NCBI GenBank assembly: GCA_905182575.1
Contig: CAJJCA010000006.1
Coordinates: forward strand, 55,855-119,854
Source: an uncultured Flavobacteriaceae bacterium
GTDB lineage: Bacteria > Bacteroidota > Bacteroidia > Flavobacteriales > Flavobacteriaceae
DNA: 64,000 nucleotides
Direction: 5' to 3'
Shown: positions 1-10,005 of the stretch, piece by piece
How the letters are laid out: each line of letters opens with the position of its first letter
How positions within the stretch are numbered: the stretch's first letter is position 1
The notes under the pieces: generated by a model
Told to the model about the DNA's origin: nothing
The model's database searches: none
What the model saw: the letters and a program-made list of their open reading frames with translations, nothing else
Program-made: the position numbers and the translations under genes

Positions 1-1
1 A

Positions 2-244
2 TTTGATAAAGGATCTACCCTTGGTTTAGGAATTCACGAAATGGGTACAGCCAGAATGGGGCACGATCCCAAAACATCTGTATTAAACAGAAATAATCAA
101 CTTCATACTGTTCCCAATGTATATGTTACCGATGGGGCGGCAATGACCTCGGCTGGAAATCAAAATCCTTCCCTGACCTATATGGCTTTGACTGCCAGGG
201 CTGCAAACCATGCTGTTGAAGAATTAAAAAAAATGAATATTTAA
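2..244 (+). CDS. GMC-family oxidoreductase, C-terminal part
   Basis: The gene enters from outside the window, and only about 80 C-terminal residues are present, open from base 2. They carry the GMC oxidoreductase C-terminal signature: HEMGTARMG near the start, then YVTDGAAM and NPSLTYMAL, the segment that closes the FAD site and holds the catalytic His/Asn region in this family. Known members oxidise sugars, alcohols or gluconate with FAD. The next gene, 10 bp downstream, is a gluconate dehydrogenase subunit 3 homologue, and a cytochrome c lies beyond it. This suggests a membrane-linked dehydrogenase that passes electrons to cytochrome. The substrate cannot be told from this fragment. Confidence 0.88.
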   Translation, partial: FDKGSTLGLGIHEMGTARMGHDPKTSVLNRNNQLHTVPNVYVTDGAAMTSAGNQNPSLTYMALTARAANHAVEELKKMNI

Positions 245-254
245 TCAATTAAAG

Positions 255-899
255 ATGAATAGAAGAAAAGCTTTAAAAAATATTGGAATGGGATTTGGCG
301 CTATAACTGCCACACCCGCAGTTGTTGGTCTTTTTCAAAGTTGTCAGACTGCTGCTCCTAATTGGAAGCCAATTCATTTTACGCAAGACCAGTTTGGTGT
401 CGTTTCAAAACTAATGGACATTATCATTCCAACTACAGATATTCCAGGAGCAATCGAATTGAAACTCCCAGAATTTTTAGATGGTTATGTGGATGCAATA
501 ATCAATACGAAAGGTCAAGAATCTTTGATTTTAGGACTGAATCAATACATTGCTATAGCTCTTGAGGAAAAGGGAGATGATGATGCAGGTGATCTAACCT
601 CCGAGGAACTTGAAGTGCCATTATCAAAGTACCTTCGAGGGGATGAAGTGCAACAAAAAAATTGGTCAAAAGCAGTTTCGGCCTATAAAGCAGCTGTGAA
701 AAAGGACAGTGCTGCCTCCATTCCAAAAGAAGCGTTGGCCTATGAGTTTGCTGTTCAACTTAGGTCAATGACCATCACCGCGTTTAAAACCAACGAGTAC
801 ATTGGTGAAAACATATTGGCCTATGTGCCGATACCAGGGCAACAAAAAGGTTGTGTTGATTTAATGGAAGCTACAGGAGGAAAAGCCTATTCTTTATAG
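255..899 (+). CDS. Gluconate 2-dehydrogenase subunit 3 family protein
   Basis: This is a complete 214-residue protein starting at ATG 255, just after the GMC subunit. The N-terminus has an RRKALKN twin-arginine-like motif followed by a hydrophobic stretch and a Cys in FQSCQ, so it is probably exported and perhaps lipidated. The rest resembles the gluconate dehydrogenase subunit 3 family (motifs VSKLMDIIIP and DIPGAIE, and a C-terminal YVPIPGQQKGC). In flavobacteria this small subunit is normally paired with a GMC flavoprotein, as here, and is thought to help export or assembly of the catalytic subunit. The last 6 bp overlap the convergent cytochrome gene. Confidence 0.85.
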   Translation: MNRRKALKNIGMGFGAITATPAVVGLFQSCQTAAPNWKPIHFTQDQFGVVSKLMDIIIPTTDIPGAIELKLPEFLDGYVDAIINTKGQESLILGLNQYIAIALEEKGDDDAGDLTSEELEVPLSKYLRGDEVQQKNWSKAVSAYKAAVKKDSAASIPKEALAYEFAVQLRSMTITAFKTNEYIGENILAYVPIPGQQKGCVDLMEATGGKAYSL

Positions 900-1373
900 A
901 CTTCTAAAATATTCTGCAATAGCTCGAGTCTCGTCTTCTGTTAAATTTTGATTTAACATCATGACGTTATTGTATTCTTTAAGCAATGATATTGCAGTAG
1001 GATCTTTTTGCAACATTTCTGTAGGGTTTAGAATCATATTCATAACCCATGCTGGATTTCTACGTTCATAAATCCCTTTCATTGCAGGTCCGATGAGTTT
1101 TCTTTCTGCCATGTGACAAGCCGTACATTTTTGTTTAAATGCTGCCGCACCTGTTTCAACAAGTTTATCATCTATTTTAGCATCAAATTTCATTGAGCTT
1201 ATGGGGCCAATACCTTTATTGGAAAGATCAATTGCAGTTTTTCCAGCAGCAATATTTTTAACAGGAGCTTCTTTTTGAGTTCTGTTGTATTCAAATCCTT
1301 TTTTCTTTTCAGTTTTTGAGCCACAGCTAATCAAAAGTATTGAAGTGAACAGAATAAAGAGCAATTTTCTCAT
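894..1373 (-). CDS. Cytochrome c family lipoprotein
   Basis: This is a 159-residue protein. It begins with a short signal ending in LLISCGS, a lipobox, so it is likely anchored in a membrane facing the periplasm. A single haem c site, CTACH, follows at about residues 83-87. A C-terminal Met-rich stretch (NVMMLNQN) probably supplies the axial methionine, as in class I c-type cytochromes. It is convergent with the dehydrogenase subunit 3 gene and overlaps it by 6 bp. A role as electron acceptor for that enzyme is plausible from position only. A TAnnTTTG element lies 17 bp before the ATG. Confidence 0.85.
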   Translation of the reverse strand: MRKLLFILFTSILLISCGSKTEKKKGFEYNRTQKEAPVKNIAAGKTAIDLSNKGIGPISSMKFDAKIDDKLVETGAAAFKQKCTACHMAERKLIGPAMKGIYERRNPAWVMNMILNPTEMLQKDPTAISLLKEYNNVMMLNQNLTEDETRAIAEYFRSL

Positions 1374-1389
1374 AAGTGATTTTAAATTT

Positions 1390-1397
1390 CAAAAATA
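1390..1397 (-). promoter_or_regulatory. Bacteroidota -7 element for the cytochrome c gene
   Basis: On the minus strand this reads TATTTTTG, a match to the TAnnTTTG -7 box used by the primary sigma factor of Bacteroidota. It ends 17 bp before the cytochrome ATG, giving a 5' leader of roughly 12 nt. No convincing -33 box was seen. Confidence 0.45.
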
Positions 1398-1471
1398 GAA
1401 AAGAAAATTAGATTCACAATTAAGGTTTAAATATATTTTAATAGAATAATAAAAATTAAATTTTGAGTCTC

Positions 1472-2362
1472 TTATCTTAAGGAAGGTTTTTTCGAAACCA
1501 GAAAAACCCCAGATAAAGTCAAAATACAGGCGACAATTTTTATTGTATCAATAAAGTCATTCCCTGAAGCAACCGCATAGGAAATCGCGATGAGGGGTTG
1601 CGCATAGGCAAAAACACCAAAAGTTGAAGCTTGTAAAGTTTTTAGGGCATAAAAAGAAAGAAGATAAGTCATGAAGGTTGTCCCGACAATTACAAATCCA
1701 ATTCTCCAAATGGCATCAAAAGGAAGGCTGGGGAAATCGATTTCATTAAACTCGCTAATGGAAAGCGGAAATGTGATAATGAATCCCGAAAGAAACATCC
1801 ACTTCATGATGGTGACAGTGCTGTATTTTTGGGTTAAGGGCTTAATTACAATTACATAGGCAGCATAAAAACTAGAGTTCACCATGAATAGAATATTTCC
1901 CAGTACGATATTTGGCGCGTTTGGGGTATTCTCTTTCACTGATATCACTAATAAGAGGGCGCCTAGAAAGCCTAATAAAACTCCGTATACTTTTCTCTTA
2001 CTTATTTTTTCACCGAGAAATATGTAAGAAAGCACCAATATCATAATCGGGACAAGGGTGGCGAAAATCCCACTGTTTACTGGAGTTGAAAGCTGAAGGC
2101 CTTTGAAGAAGGACAACATGTTAATGCACATTCCCAAGAGCGATCCAATAAATATTTTCATGAAATCTCCCCGATCAATTTTTTCTTTTTTCAAGAATAA
2201 ACTGATCAGCCAAAAAAGGATTGCCGCTCCAGAAAGGCGCATGAAAACAAATCCAAACGCACCAACATAATGCGGCATGATTACTTTCGCAACGGTATGG
2301 TTTAAACCATAAATAGTGGCGGTACCCGTAGCGGCCAAAAGCGCCCAAAATCTACTGCTCAT
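1472..2362 (-). CDS. EamA/DMT-family transporter
   Basis: This is a 296-residue, strongly hydrophobic protein with about ten predicted membrane helices in two homologous halves, the usual layout of the drug/metabolite transporter superfamily. Motifs include the N-terminal GTATIYGLNH and, in the second half, FMTYLLSFYAL. I chose the ATG at 2362 (MSSRFWALLA) over an upstream in-frame ATG at 2407, because the shorter form begins right at the first helix and the longer one would run deep into the preceding gene. It overlaps the end of the ArsC-like gene by 11 bp, so the two are co-transcribed. The substrate is unknown. Confidence 0.88.
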   Translation of the reverse strand: MSSRFWALLAATGTATIYGLNHTVAKVIMPHYVGAFGFVFMRLSGAAILFWLISLFLKKEKIDRGDFMKIFIGSLLGMCINMLSFFKGLQLSTPVNSGIFATLVPIMILVLSYIFLGEKISKRKVYGVLLGFLGALLLVISVKENTPNAPNIVLGNILFMVNSSFYAAYVIVIKPLTQKYSTVTIMKWMFLSGFIITFPLSISEFNEIDFPSLPFDAIWRIGFVIVGTTFMTYLLSFYALKTLQASTFGVFAYAQPLIAISYAVASGNDFIDTIKIVACILTLSGVFLVSKKPSLR

Positions 2363-2708
2363 TGATCCAGTTTCTAGCTTGTTCAACCGTATTTTTACTG
2401 TTACCAATAAAATATTTATTTTTGTAAACCAATACAGGGCGTTTTAAAAAAGTATAATGATCTAGTAAAAGATCGCGATAATCATCTTCGGTTAATTCTT
2501 TGTCCTTGAGGTGAGGTTGCTTTAACAGCTGCGCCCTTTTGTTTATTAAAGACTCATAGCTTCCCGCAGCTTCGTATAATCGTGATAATTGTTCGGAGTT
2601 AAGCGGGTGTTTTTTGATATCAATAAGCGCTATTTCATGGGGGAGATTTAACTCTTTTTGTATTCTTTTACAAGTATCACAACTGCTTAAATAGAGAAAA
2701 AAATTCAT
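2352..2708 (-). CDS. ArsC/Spx-family thioredoxin-fold protein
   Basis: This is a complete 118-residue protein of the arsenate reductase/Spx family. The N-terminal beta strand is followed by SCDTCKRI, holding the Cys-x-x-Cys pair typical of one branch of the family, and the later segment YTFLKRPVLVY contains the Arg-Pro that follows the active-site loop. Members reduce arsenate or act as redox regulators, and no arsenic genes are nearby, so the biological role is open. It is the first gene of a two-gene minus-strand unit with the EamA transporter. Confidence 0.82.
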   Translation of the reverse strand: MNFFLYLSSCDTCKRIQKELNLPHEIALIDIKKHPLNSEQLSRLYEAAGSYESLINKRAQLLKQPHLKDKELTEDDYRDLLLDHYTFLKRPVLVYKNKYFIGNSKNTVEQARNWINEQ

Positions 2709-2777
2709 TTTAATTGATTGACATTACAAAGTAATATCATTTTTATTTAATTGAAGACAAATTACTTTAAAATCCAA

Positions 2778-2785
2778 TACCTTTG
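2778..2785 (+). promoter_or_regulatory. Bacteroidota -7 element for cystathionine gamma-synthase
   Basis: TACCTTTG matches TAnnTTTG and lies 25 bp before the ATG at 2810, in the short gap between this gene and the divergent ArsC-like gene. It predicts transcription start about 20 nt before the coding sequence. Confidence 0.5.
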
Positions 2786-2809
2786 TAGTACTTATAAAAA
2801 CTCGTTTTG

Positions 2810-3959
2810 ATGAAGAAGAAGCTTAGATTTAATAGCGCGACAATACACGGAGGTCAAACTCCTGATCCTGCATATGGAGCAGTAATGCCTCCCATTTATC
2901 AAACCTCTACCTATGCACAAAGCAGCCCAGGAGATCATAAAGGTTTTGAATACAGCCGAACGCACAACCCCACACGGTCAGCTTTGGAGCGATCAATAGC
3001 CAGTATTGAAAATGGTCAACATGGCTTGACTTATGCCTCAGGACTTGCCGCTATGGATGCAGTAATGAAGCTATTTAGCCCTGGGGATGAGGTTATCTCT
3101 ACAAATGATTTATACGGAGGCTCTTATCGTCTTTTCACTAAAATATTTGAGAATTACGGACTAAAATTCCATTTTGTAGACATGCAAGATCCAAACCATG
3201 TTGCAGAATATGTAAATAAAAACACAAAACTTATTTGGGTAGAAACTCCAACCAATCCGATGATGAATATCATCGATATCAAAGGAATGGCTGCCCTAGC
3301 AAAGTTAAAGAATGTTCTTTTAGCGGTGGACAATACATTCGCTTCTCCTTATCTTCAACAACCACTAGATTTGGGAGCCGATATTGTAATGCATTCTGCA
3401 ACAAAATATTGCAGGTCACAGTGATGTGGTTCTTGGATTGTTGGTCGTAAACGATGATGAATTACAAGAAAAACTTGCCTTTATACAGAATGCCAGTGGA
3501 GCGATTCCAGGACCGATGGATAGTTTTTTAACCCTTAGGGGAATCAAGACTTTACACGTCAGAATGCAAAGACATTCTGAAAATGGAGCTGCAATTGCCA
3601 ACTATTTAAACCAACATTCTAAAATTGAAAAAGTATATTGGCCAGGTTTTGAATCCCATCCAAACCATCAAATTGCTAAAGACCAAATGAATGATTTTGG
3701 TGGGATGATTTCCTTTGTTCCTAAAGGAGGCGACCGTGCTACTGCAATAAAAATTGTTGAAAAAATGGAAGTTTTCACGCTTGCCGAATCCTTAGGTGGT
3801 GTGGAGAGTTTGGCTGGGCATCCTGCCAGTATGACGCATGCTTCTATTCCAAAAGAGGAACGAGAAAAAAGTGGTGTTGTTGACGGATTAATTAGATTAA
3901 GTGTCGGAATTGAGGATGCGCAGGACTTGATTGAAGACCTAGAACAAGCCATCGGGTAA
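2810..3959 (+). CDS. metB: Cystathionine gamma-synthase family PLP enzyme (frame broken once)
   Basis: This is a trans-sulfuration enzyme of about 382 residues. It makes or cleaves cystathionine in Met/Cys metabolism with pyridoxal phosphate. Visible family features are YEYSRT-like FEYSRTHNPTR near residue 47, the YGG cofactor-stacking segment, VDNTFASP, and the PLP lysine in HSATKY. After a frame change at about 3410, LGLLVVND and SVGIEDAQDLI complete the C-terminal domain. The shift lies in the run ATATTG, at the highly conserved lysine loop, and both halves are intact, so it looks like a base-calling error. ATG 2810 is used; an upstream TTG in frame is not needed. MetB, MetC-like lyase and MetZ cannot be separated by eye. 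Confidence 0.87.
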
Positions 3960-3980
3960 TAATTTCCAGACGTGTTAAAA

Positions 3981-4743
3981 ATGGAACTCCAAAATAACAA
4001 AAAAATATATTTTTCTTCTGACAATCACTTGGGAGCGCCCAACAATGAGGAAAGTCGCTTAAGAGAGAAAAAATTTATTTCATTGGTTAGAGCATGTCCG
4101 AAAAGATGCTCAAGCAATTTATTTATTAGGAGATCTTTTTGATTTTTGGTTTGAATACAAAACAGTAGTCCCAAAAGGCTTTGTCAGGGTTTTCAGTAAG
4201 CTTGCTGAAATTGTAGATTCAGGAATCCCGATTGTTTTTTTTGTGGGAAATCACGACATGTGGATGGACGATTATTTCCAAAAAGAATTGGGCATAACAG
4301 TACACTTCAAACCCATCGAGTTAACCATAGATAAAACCTCTTTTTTTATTGGACATGGAGACGGTTTGGGACCTGGAGATAAAGGGTACAAAAGAATGAA
4401 AAGAGTATTTACGAATTCTTTTGCAAAAAGGCTTTACCGGTGGATACATCCTGATTTGGGGATGCGTCTTGGAAAACGACTTTCCATTAAAAATAAACTC
4501 ATTACAAAAAAAGAAGATATTAAGTTTTTAGTGGAGGAAAAAGAATGGTTGGTAATCTATAGTAGGAGAAAGCTCAAAGAAAAGCATTTCGACTATTTTA
4601 TTTTTGGTCACCGCCATTTACCTTTAGAAATCGAATTAGAAAAAAACTCAAAATATATAAATCTTGGCGATTGGATTACTTACTTTACCTATGGAGTTTT
4701 CGATGGCAATTCAGTGGAACTAAAAACTTGGAAAAACAACTAA
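3981..4743 (+). CDS. lpxH: UDP-2,3-diacylglucosamine diphosphatase (LpxH-type), frame broken once
   Basis: This is a calcineurin-like metallophosphoesterase of about 254 residues. All metal-binding motifs are present in order: FSSDNHLG at the N-terminus, LLGDLFDFW, VGNHDMW, GHGDGLG and FGHRHLP. GDLFDFW is typical of the LpxH branch, which cuts UDP-diacylglucosamine to lipid X in lipid A synthesis at the inner membrane. A one-base insertion at about 4080 separates the first 33 residues from the rest. The start is ATG 3981, 21 bp after the cystathionine synthase stop, and hflX follows after 4 bp, so the three genes look like one transcript. Confidence 0.85.
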
Positions 4744-4747
4744 TTCT

Positions 4748-5963
4748 ATGATTGAAGAAAAATCTTTTGAGTTAGAAAAAACAGTCTTAGTAGGAATTAT
4801 AAACAGTAGTCAAGACGAGGTTAAATCAAAAGAATACTTAGACGAACTGGAGTTTTTGGTTCACACCGCGGGCGGCGAAGTATTAAAAAGATTTGTTCAA
4901 AAAATGCAATCCTCCAACCCCAAAACGTTTATTGGGTCGGGTAAAATTAGAGATGTAGAAGCTTATGGTGATGAAAACGAAATCACGACAGTCGTTTTTG
5001 ATGACGAACTGACCCCAGCCCAACAAGGAAACATCGAAAAAATATTACGATGCAAGGTTCTTGATCGTACCGGTCTTATCCTAGATATTTTTGCTCAAAG
5101 AGCCCAAACTAGCTATGCCAGAACACAGGTTGAGTTGGCGCAATACCAGTATTTACTTCCTCGCCTCAAGGGACTTTGGACGCACCTTGAAAGACAAAAA
5201 GGAGGAATTGGAATGCGAGGACCTGGAGAAACTGAAATTGAGACTGATAGAAGAATTGTTCGGGATAAGATTACATTATTAAAAAAGAAATTGGTCACCA
5301 TTGACCGTCAAATGTCAACTCAAAGAGGAAACCGAGGCGCCTTGGTTCGGGTAGCTTTGGTGGGGTATACTAATGTTGGAAAATCTACCTTAATGAATGT
5401 CATCGCTAAGAGTGATGTCTTTGCAGAAAACAAACTTTTTGCGACGCTAGACACCACCGTTAGAAAAGTTGTCATTGGAAATCTCCCTTTTCTTTTGAGT
5501 GACACCGTTGGGTTTATCCGCAAACTTCCCACCCAATTGGTGGAATCTTTTAAAGGCACTTTGGATGAGGTTAAGGAAGCTGACCTACTCCTTCATGTAG
5601 TGGACATTTCGCACCCTAATTTTGAAGAGCATATTGAGTCAGTAAATCAGATTTTGAGTGAACATTAAAAGTTTTGATAAACCTACGTTGATGGTTTTCA
5701 ATAAGATTGACGCTTATAATGCTGCTCCTTGGGATGATGCAGAATTGATAGAACAACGCTCTGAAAAACACTATTCTCTAGAAGAGTGGCAAAAAACTTG
5801 GATGCATAAGGTTAATGGAAATGCTGTTTTTATTTCCGCTTTAAGCAAAGAAAATCTTGAACAGTTTAGGAAACGAGTTTATGCCGATATTCGGGACATT
5901 CACGTTACCCGATTCCCCTACAACCAGTTCCTCTATCCCGAAGGATTGGACGAGATGCAATAG
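4748..5963 (+). CDS. hflX: Ribosome-associated GTPase HflX (frame broken once)
   Basis: HflX is a GTPase that binds the 50S subunit and splits stalled ribosomes. About 404 residues are encoded. The N-terminal HflX domain contains PKTFIGSGK and the GGIGMRGPGE linker. The G domain has G1 GYTNVGKST at about residue 206, G3 DTVGF, and, after the frame change, G4 NKID. The shift is an extra C at 5663, which creates a false stop, and the proper reading then runs on as LSEIKSFDKPTLMVF. Length and motif order are those of an intact protein, so I treat the break as an error. Confidence 0.9.
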
Positions 5964-6118
5964 ATTCTTTCTTGAAAATTATTTTTTATCAACCACTGCC
6001 TAACAAATTCTTTAGATAACTTTTAATTTAAAAATGTAAGTTCTATTCCCACACTATTTTTATATTTTTTAATACATTGTATGAATATCAAATAAACCTT
6101 GTTTTAATTAATCAAAAA

Positions 6119-7485
6119 ATGAAAAAGATAATTCTCCTTATCGCTATTTATTTGGTTTCAAACGGAATAAATGCGCAACAGAAAAAGATTTGGGATGAAA
6201 CCAAAGAAGAAAAAACGGAACGCCTTGCCTGGTGGACTAACGATCGTTTTGGAATGTTTATTCATTGGGGATCTTATTCTTTAGCGAGCAGACACGAATG
6301 GGTTAAGAAACACGAAGTAATTGATGATGTAACCTATAAGAAGTACTTTGATAATTTCAATCCAGATTTATACAATCCCAGAGAATGGGCAAAATTGGCC
6401 AAAGCTGCCGGAATGAAGTATGCGGTAATCACAACTAAACACCATGAAGGTTTTACCTTGTTTGATTCTGATTTCACAGAATATAATGTAACAAACACTC
6501 CTTATGGAAAAGATGCTCTCAAAGAATGGGTCGATGCTTTTAGAGAAGAAGGTTTGAAAATCGGGTTTTATTATTCATTGATTGATTGGCATCATCCCGA
6601 ATATACAATCGACAGGGTTCACCCCTTAAAGCCAAAAAACAAAGAAGATTATAAGGCGCTAAATAAAGAAAGGGACATGTCCGTTTATCGAGAATACTTG
6701 ATGAACCAGGTGACGGAAATATTGACCAATTATGGAAAGGTTGACATGTTATGGTTAGACTATTCCTTTCCCGATTATGTAAAGTCAAGTTTACGCAGAT
6801 TTGTTCAATTAAACTCATAAAAAAGGTTCGAAAGCTTCAGCCTGAGATCATCGTAAACGACAGACTTGATTTAAAAGAATATTGGGGTGGATGGGATTTC
6901 ACAACGCCTGAACAGTTTAAAGTCAAAGAATGGCCCACCTTCGAAGGAGAAAAAATCCCTTGGGAAACTTGTCAAACTTTTAGTGGTTCTTGGGGGTATT
7001 ATCGAGATGAACTTAAATGGAAGGACAACAAACAATTGTTGGTTTTGTTGATAGAATCGGTAAGTAAAGGAGGTAATCTTTTGCTGAATGTAGGCCCTAC
7101 TGGAAGAGGGACCATCGACTATCGCGCAGAAAATGCATTATCTGAAATTGGCGACTGGATGAGGTTCAATAATAGGGCCATTTACGGTTGTACTCAGGCG
7201 CCTGAAGCTTTTGAGGTTCCAGACAATTCATTGCTGACTTATAATCCTGAGACAAACAGGCTCTACATTCATTTGCTAGATTATCCGCTTCAGAATTTCA
7301 CCTTGAAAGGAATGAAAGGAAAAATTAAATATATACAGTTCTTACATGATGCTTCAGAAATAAAAATCTCAAATCCAGTGGGACATTGGATTAAGGAGGA
7401 AGTGGCTGAAGGAGATGTAAATTTAGTTTTACCGGTTACCAAGCCTCCAGTTGAAGTGCCTGTAATAGAGGTGTTTTTAAAATAA
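6119..7485 (+). CDS. Alpha-L-fucosidase, GH29 family (frame broken once)
   Basis: This is a secreted glycoside hydrolase of about 455 residues that releases alpha-L-fucose from glycans. The ATG at 6119 starts a clear signal peptide ending GINAQ; in-frame upstream codons from 6077 add nothing. GH29 motifs follow: RFGMFIHWGSYS, KHHEGFTLFDS, IGFYYSLIDWH, and VDMLWLDYS, whose Asp is in the position of the catalytic nucleophile. After the frame change near 6805 come KEYWGGWDF, GSWGY and LLLNVGPTGRG, then a C-terminal beta domain. Fucosidases of this kind are common in marine flavobacteria that use algal fucans, but no SusC/D pair is nearby. Confidence 0.9.
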
Positions 7486-7491
7486 ATTGAT

Positions 7492-7900
7492 TTTAAACAT
7501 TGGGTTGAAGTAAATGATCGGAATATCCTCTTAAAATCCCTGGAGGAATTTCCTATCAAGATTTAAATGCATTATTAGATAATGCAATGTATGGAAATTA
7601 TAAATTTTTGTATTTATCTCCTGAAAGGTTGCAGCAAGAATTAGTGCAGAATTGCATCAAGCAAATGAATGTAAATTTAATCGCGATTGATGAGGCACAT
7701 TGTATTTCTCAATGGGGAAACGATTTTAGGCCAGCTTATAAAAACTGCAACATCCTAAGAACATTTTTTCCATTAGTGCCTATGATCGCTTTAACTGCCT
7801 CTGCGACGCCAGAAGTAGTAGCGGATACTGTTCTCCAATTAAAATTAGATTTGGATTAACCAAACATATACCAAACCTTACGATAGTTGGGGAACAATTG
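7492..7900 (+). pseudogene. recQ: recQ helicase remnant
   Basis: An internal slice of a RecQ helicase remains, roughly 110 of more than 600 residues. Readable parts are YGNYKFLYLSPERLQQEL, the Walker B/DEAH segment IDEAHCISQWG and the motif III TASATP. The upstream Walker A half is missing. A short open frame containing VNDRNILLKSLEEF at about 7501-7566 precedes it in another frame. Downstream the frame stops at 7859, although PNIYQT, typical of the next RecQ segment, can be read just after it. Both ends are absent within the space between fucosidase and the aldo/keto reductase, so this is a decayed copy or a local misassembly. Confidence 0.7.
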
Positions 7901-7946
7901 TGTTAAATAAATCTATAAATAGAGTTTCATTTTAAACACCTAATGT

Positions 7947-8814
7947 TTATGGCATTCGGTGACCCTGACTGGCTACCAAAAGAGAAAACCAATCAATTTC
8001 ATCCAAAACAATATCAACAGCTCTTAAAGATTTTTTAATTCTTTCCACTTTTGTTGTCCCAATGACAGGATGAATGCCAGCAGGATGCCGCATCAGCCAG
8101 GCTAAAATCAACTCATCCTCATCGGCATCATATTTCTTTAGAAGTGGCTTCAAGGCATTTTCGATCCGCTGTTGTGCTTCGTCTTTTTCTTTAAAATAGT
8201 TACCCAAAGGTGCCCACGCCATGGTTTGAATATTTTTATTAATCATATGATCTAAGGTGCCATCAAACATTGTGACCTTAATGGGTCAAAGAACATTCGA
8301 TCTGATTAAAAATAATGGGAGCGGTTTCTTGTATTAAATCAATTTGCGAAGGAGTAAAGTTAGAGACGCCGTAGTTTTTGATTTTACCTTCCGTTTTTAG
8401 CTGATCAATCGCTAAATTAATTTCACTCCCTTGCATTAAAGGACTTGGGCGATGCAATAAAAGCAGATCTAGGTAATCTGTTTTTAAATTTAGCAGCGAA
8501 CGTTCAACTTGATTTATTATATAAGATTTGGAGTAAGAATAATAATTCAGCAGTATGGGGTTAAAGTCACTTGGGCATTGAATTCCGCATTTTGAAATGA
8601 AAAACAATTCTTCTCTTGCTATTTTTGTTTGAGCATATGCTTTTCCAAAAGCTGTTTCAGTAGTATAGTCTCCATAAATATCGGCATGATCAAAAGTGTT
8701 AATTCCCAGAGAAAGCCCAGTTTCAATGAGGTTTGCCATTTCTAGAGTATTTAAATTATTTCCCCAGACCCCCCAATTCATGGTGCCGGATATTATTTTT
8801 GAAACTTTTGTCAT
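7947..8814 (-). CDS. Aldo/keto reductase (frame broken once)
   Basis: This is an NADPH-dependent oxidoreductase of about 288 residues with the (beta/alpha)8 fold. The family signatures are FDHADIYGDY (catalytic Asp/Tyr), ISKCGI (catalytic Lys), LLLLHRPSP (catalytic His) and YGVSNFTPSQ. After the frame change at about 8277, the C-terminal cofactor-binding stretch includes HPVIGTTKVERI. The organisation is most like the YdhF-type reductases. It is transcribed away from the moxR gene across a 148-bp divergent gap. The substrate is not predictable. Confidence 0.88.
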
Positions 8815-8962
8815 TTTTCTTAAATTAGTTGTTCTAAATTAAGTAGATTTTAAAGCCTATTAAACTTTGATTAAAATCAATTTTTAACCAATTATTAACA
8901 ACGTAAAGAGAAAATATTGCTGAATTTTACTGCCCTAAATTATATGACTTAATATAAACAAC

Positions 8963-9970
8963 ATGGAAGAAACAATGAACAAGAATGTCGATATTAGAGC
9001 CATCAACGAAAAAATCGAAAAAGAAAGTGCCTTTGTTGACTTATTAACACTAGAAATGAATAAGGTCATTATCGGCCAAAAACACATGGTCGAGAGACTA
9101 TTGATAGGATTGCTGGGAAGAGGTCACATCCTTCTGGAAGGAGTCCCTGGTCTTGCAAAGACACTGGCGATTAACACACTCAGTCAATCGGTAAAAGGAG
9201 CCTTTAGCCGAATTCAGTTTACTCCTGATTTGCTTCCCGCAGATGTTGTTGGGACCATGATTTATAACATCAAGGAAAACGATTTTACATTTCTAAAAGG
9301 ACCTGTTTTTGCCAATTTTGTTTTGGCGGATGAGATCAACCGTGCCCCTGCGAAAGTACAGTCTGCTCTTTTAGAAGCGATGCAAGAGAAGCAGGTTACG
9401 ATTGGAGATACAACTTTTAAGCTGCCTTCCCCGTTTTTAGTAATGGCGACGCAAAACCCTGTTGAGCAAGAAGGTACCTACCCGCTTCCAGAAGCACAAG
9501 TGGATCGATTCATGCTTAAAACGGTAATTGATTACCCTAAAATTGAAGAAGAGCAATTAATTGTAAGATCTAATTTAAATAATACCCAGCAAAAAGTGAA
9601 CCCCGTGGTTACGACAAAGCAAATTCAAACGGCTCAAACTACGGTAAGGGAAGTATATATGGATGAAAAAATTGAGAAATATATTCTTGATTTGGTGTTT
9701 GCCACACGTTATCCTGAAAACTATTCATTGGCAAAAATCAAACCATTAATCAGCTTTGGAGCTTCACCCAGAGGGAGTATTAACCTCGCCACCGCAGCCA
9801 AATGTCATGCTTTCCTTAAGCATCGAGGTTATGTTATCCCCGAGGATGTACGCGCCATTATTTATGACGTATTGCGTCATCGAATAGGGCTAACTTATGA
9901 AGCAGAAGCTGAAAACATTACTACTGAAGATTTGATCAGCCAAATCATCAACGAAGTAGAAGTTCCCTAG
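8963..9970 (+). CDS. MoxR-family AAA+ ATPase
   Basis: This intact 335-residue protein is the first gene of the aerotolerance operon. Walker A is GVPGLAKT at residues 60-67, Walker B is VLADEIN at about 120-126, and the arginine-finger/sensor region is VDRFM and SPRGSINL. MoxR ATPases are thought to act as chaperones that insert metals or mature partner proteins with von Willebrand A domains. Here the partners follow directly: DUF58, BatA and BatB. The ATG at 8963 sits in a 148-bp gap shared with the divergent aldo/keto reductase. Confidence 0.93.
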   Translation: MEETMNKNVDIRAINEKIEKESAFVDLLTLEMNKVIIGQKHMVERLLIGLLGRGHILLEGVPGLAKTLAINTLSQSVKGAFSRIQFTPDLLPADVVGTMIYNIKENDFTFLKGPVFANFVLADEINRAPAKVQSALLEAMQEKQVTIGDTTFKLPSPFLVMATQNPVEQEGTYPLPEAQVDRFMLKTVIDYPKIEEEQLIVRSNLNNTQQKVNPVVTTKQIQTAQTTVREVYMDEKIEKYILDLVFATRYPENYSLAKIKPLISFGASPRGSINLATAAKCHAFLKHRGYVIPEDVRAIIYDVLRHRIGLTYEAEAENITTEDLISQIINEVEVP

Positions 9971-10005
9971 GAAAATTAGCTTTTTTCTCACCAACTAAAA
10001 TCAGT

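Noticed and set aside
2352..2407. Upstream start for the EamA transporter at 2407
   Set aside because: The added 15 residues lie inside the ArsC-like coding end and precede the first helix without family similarity.
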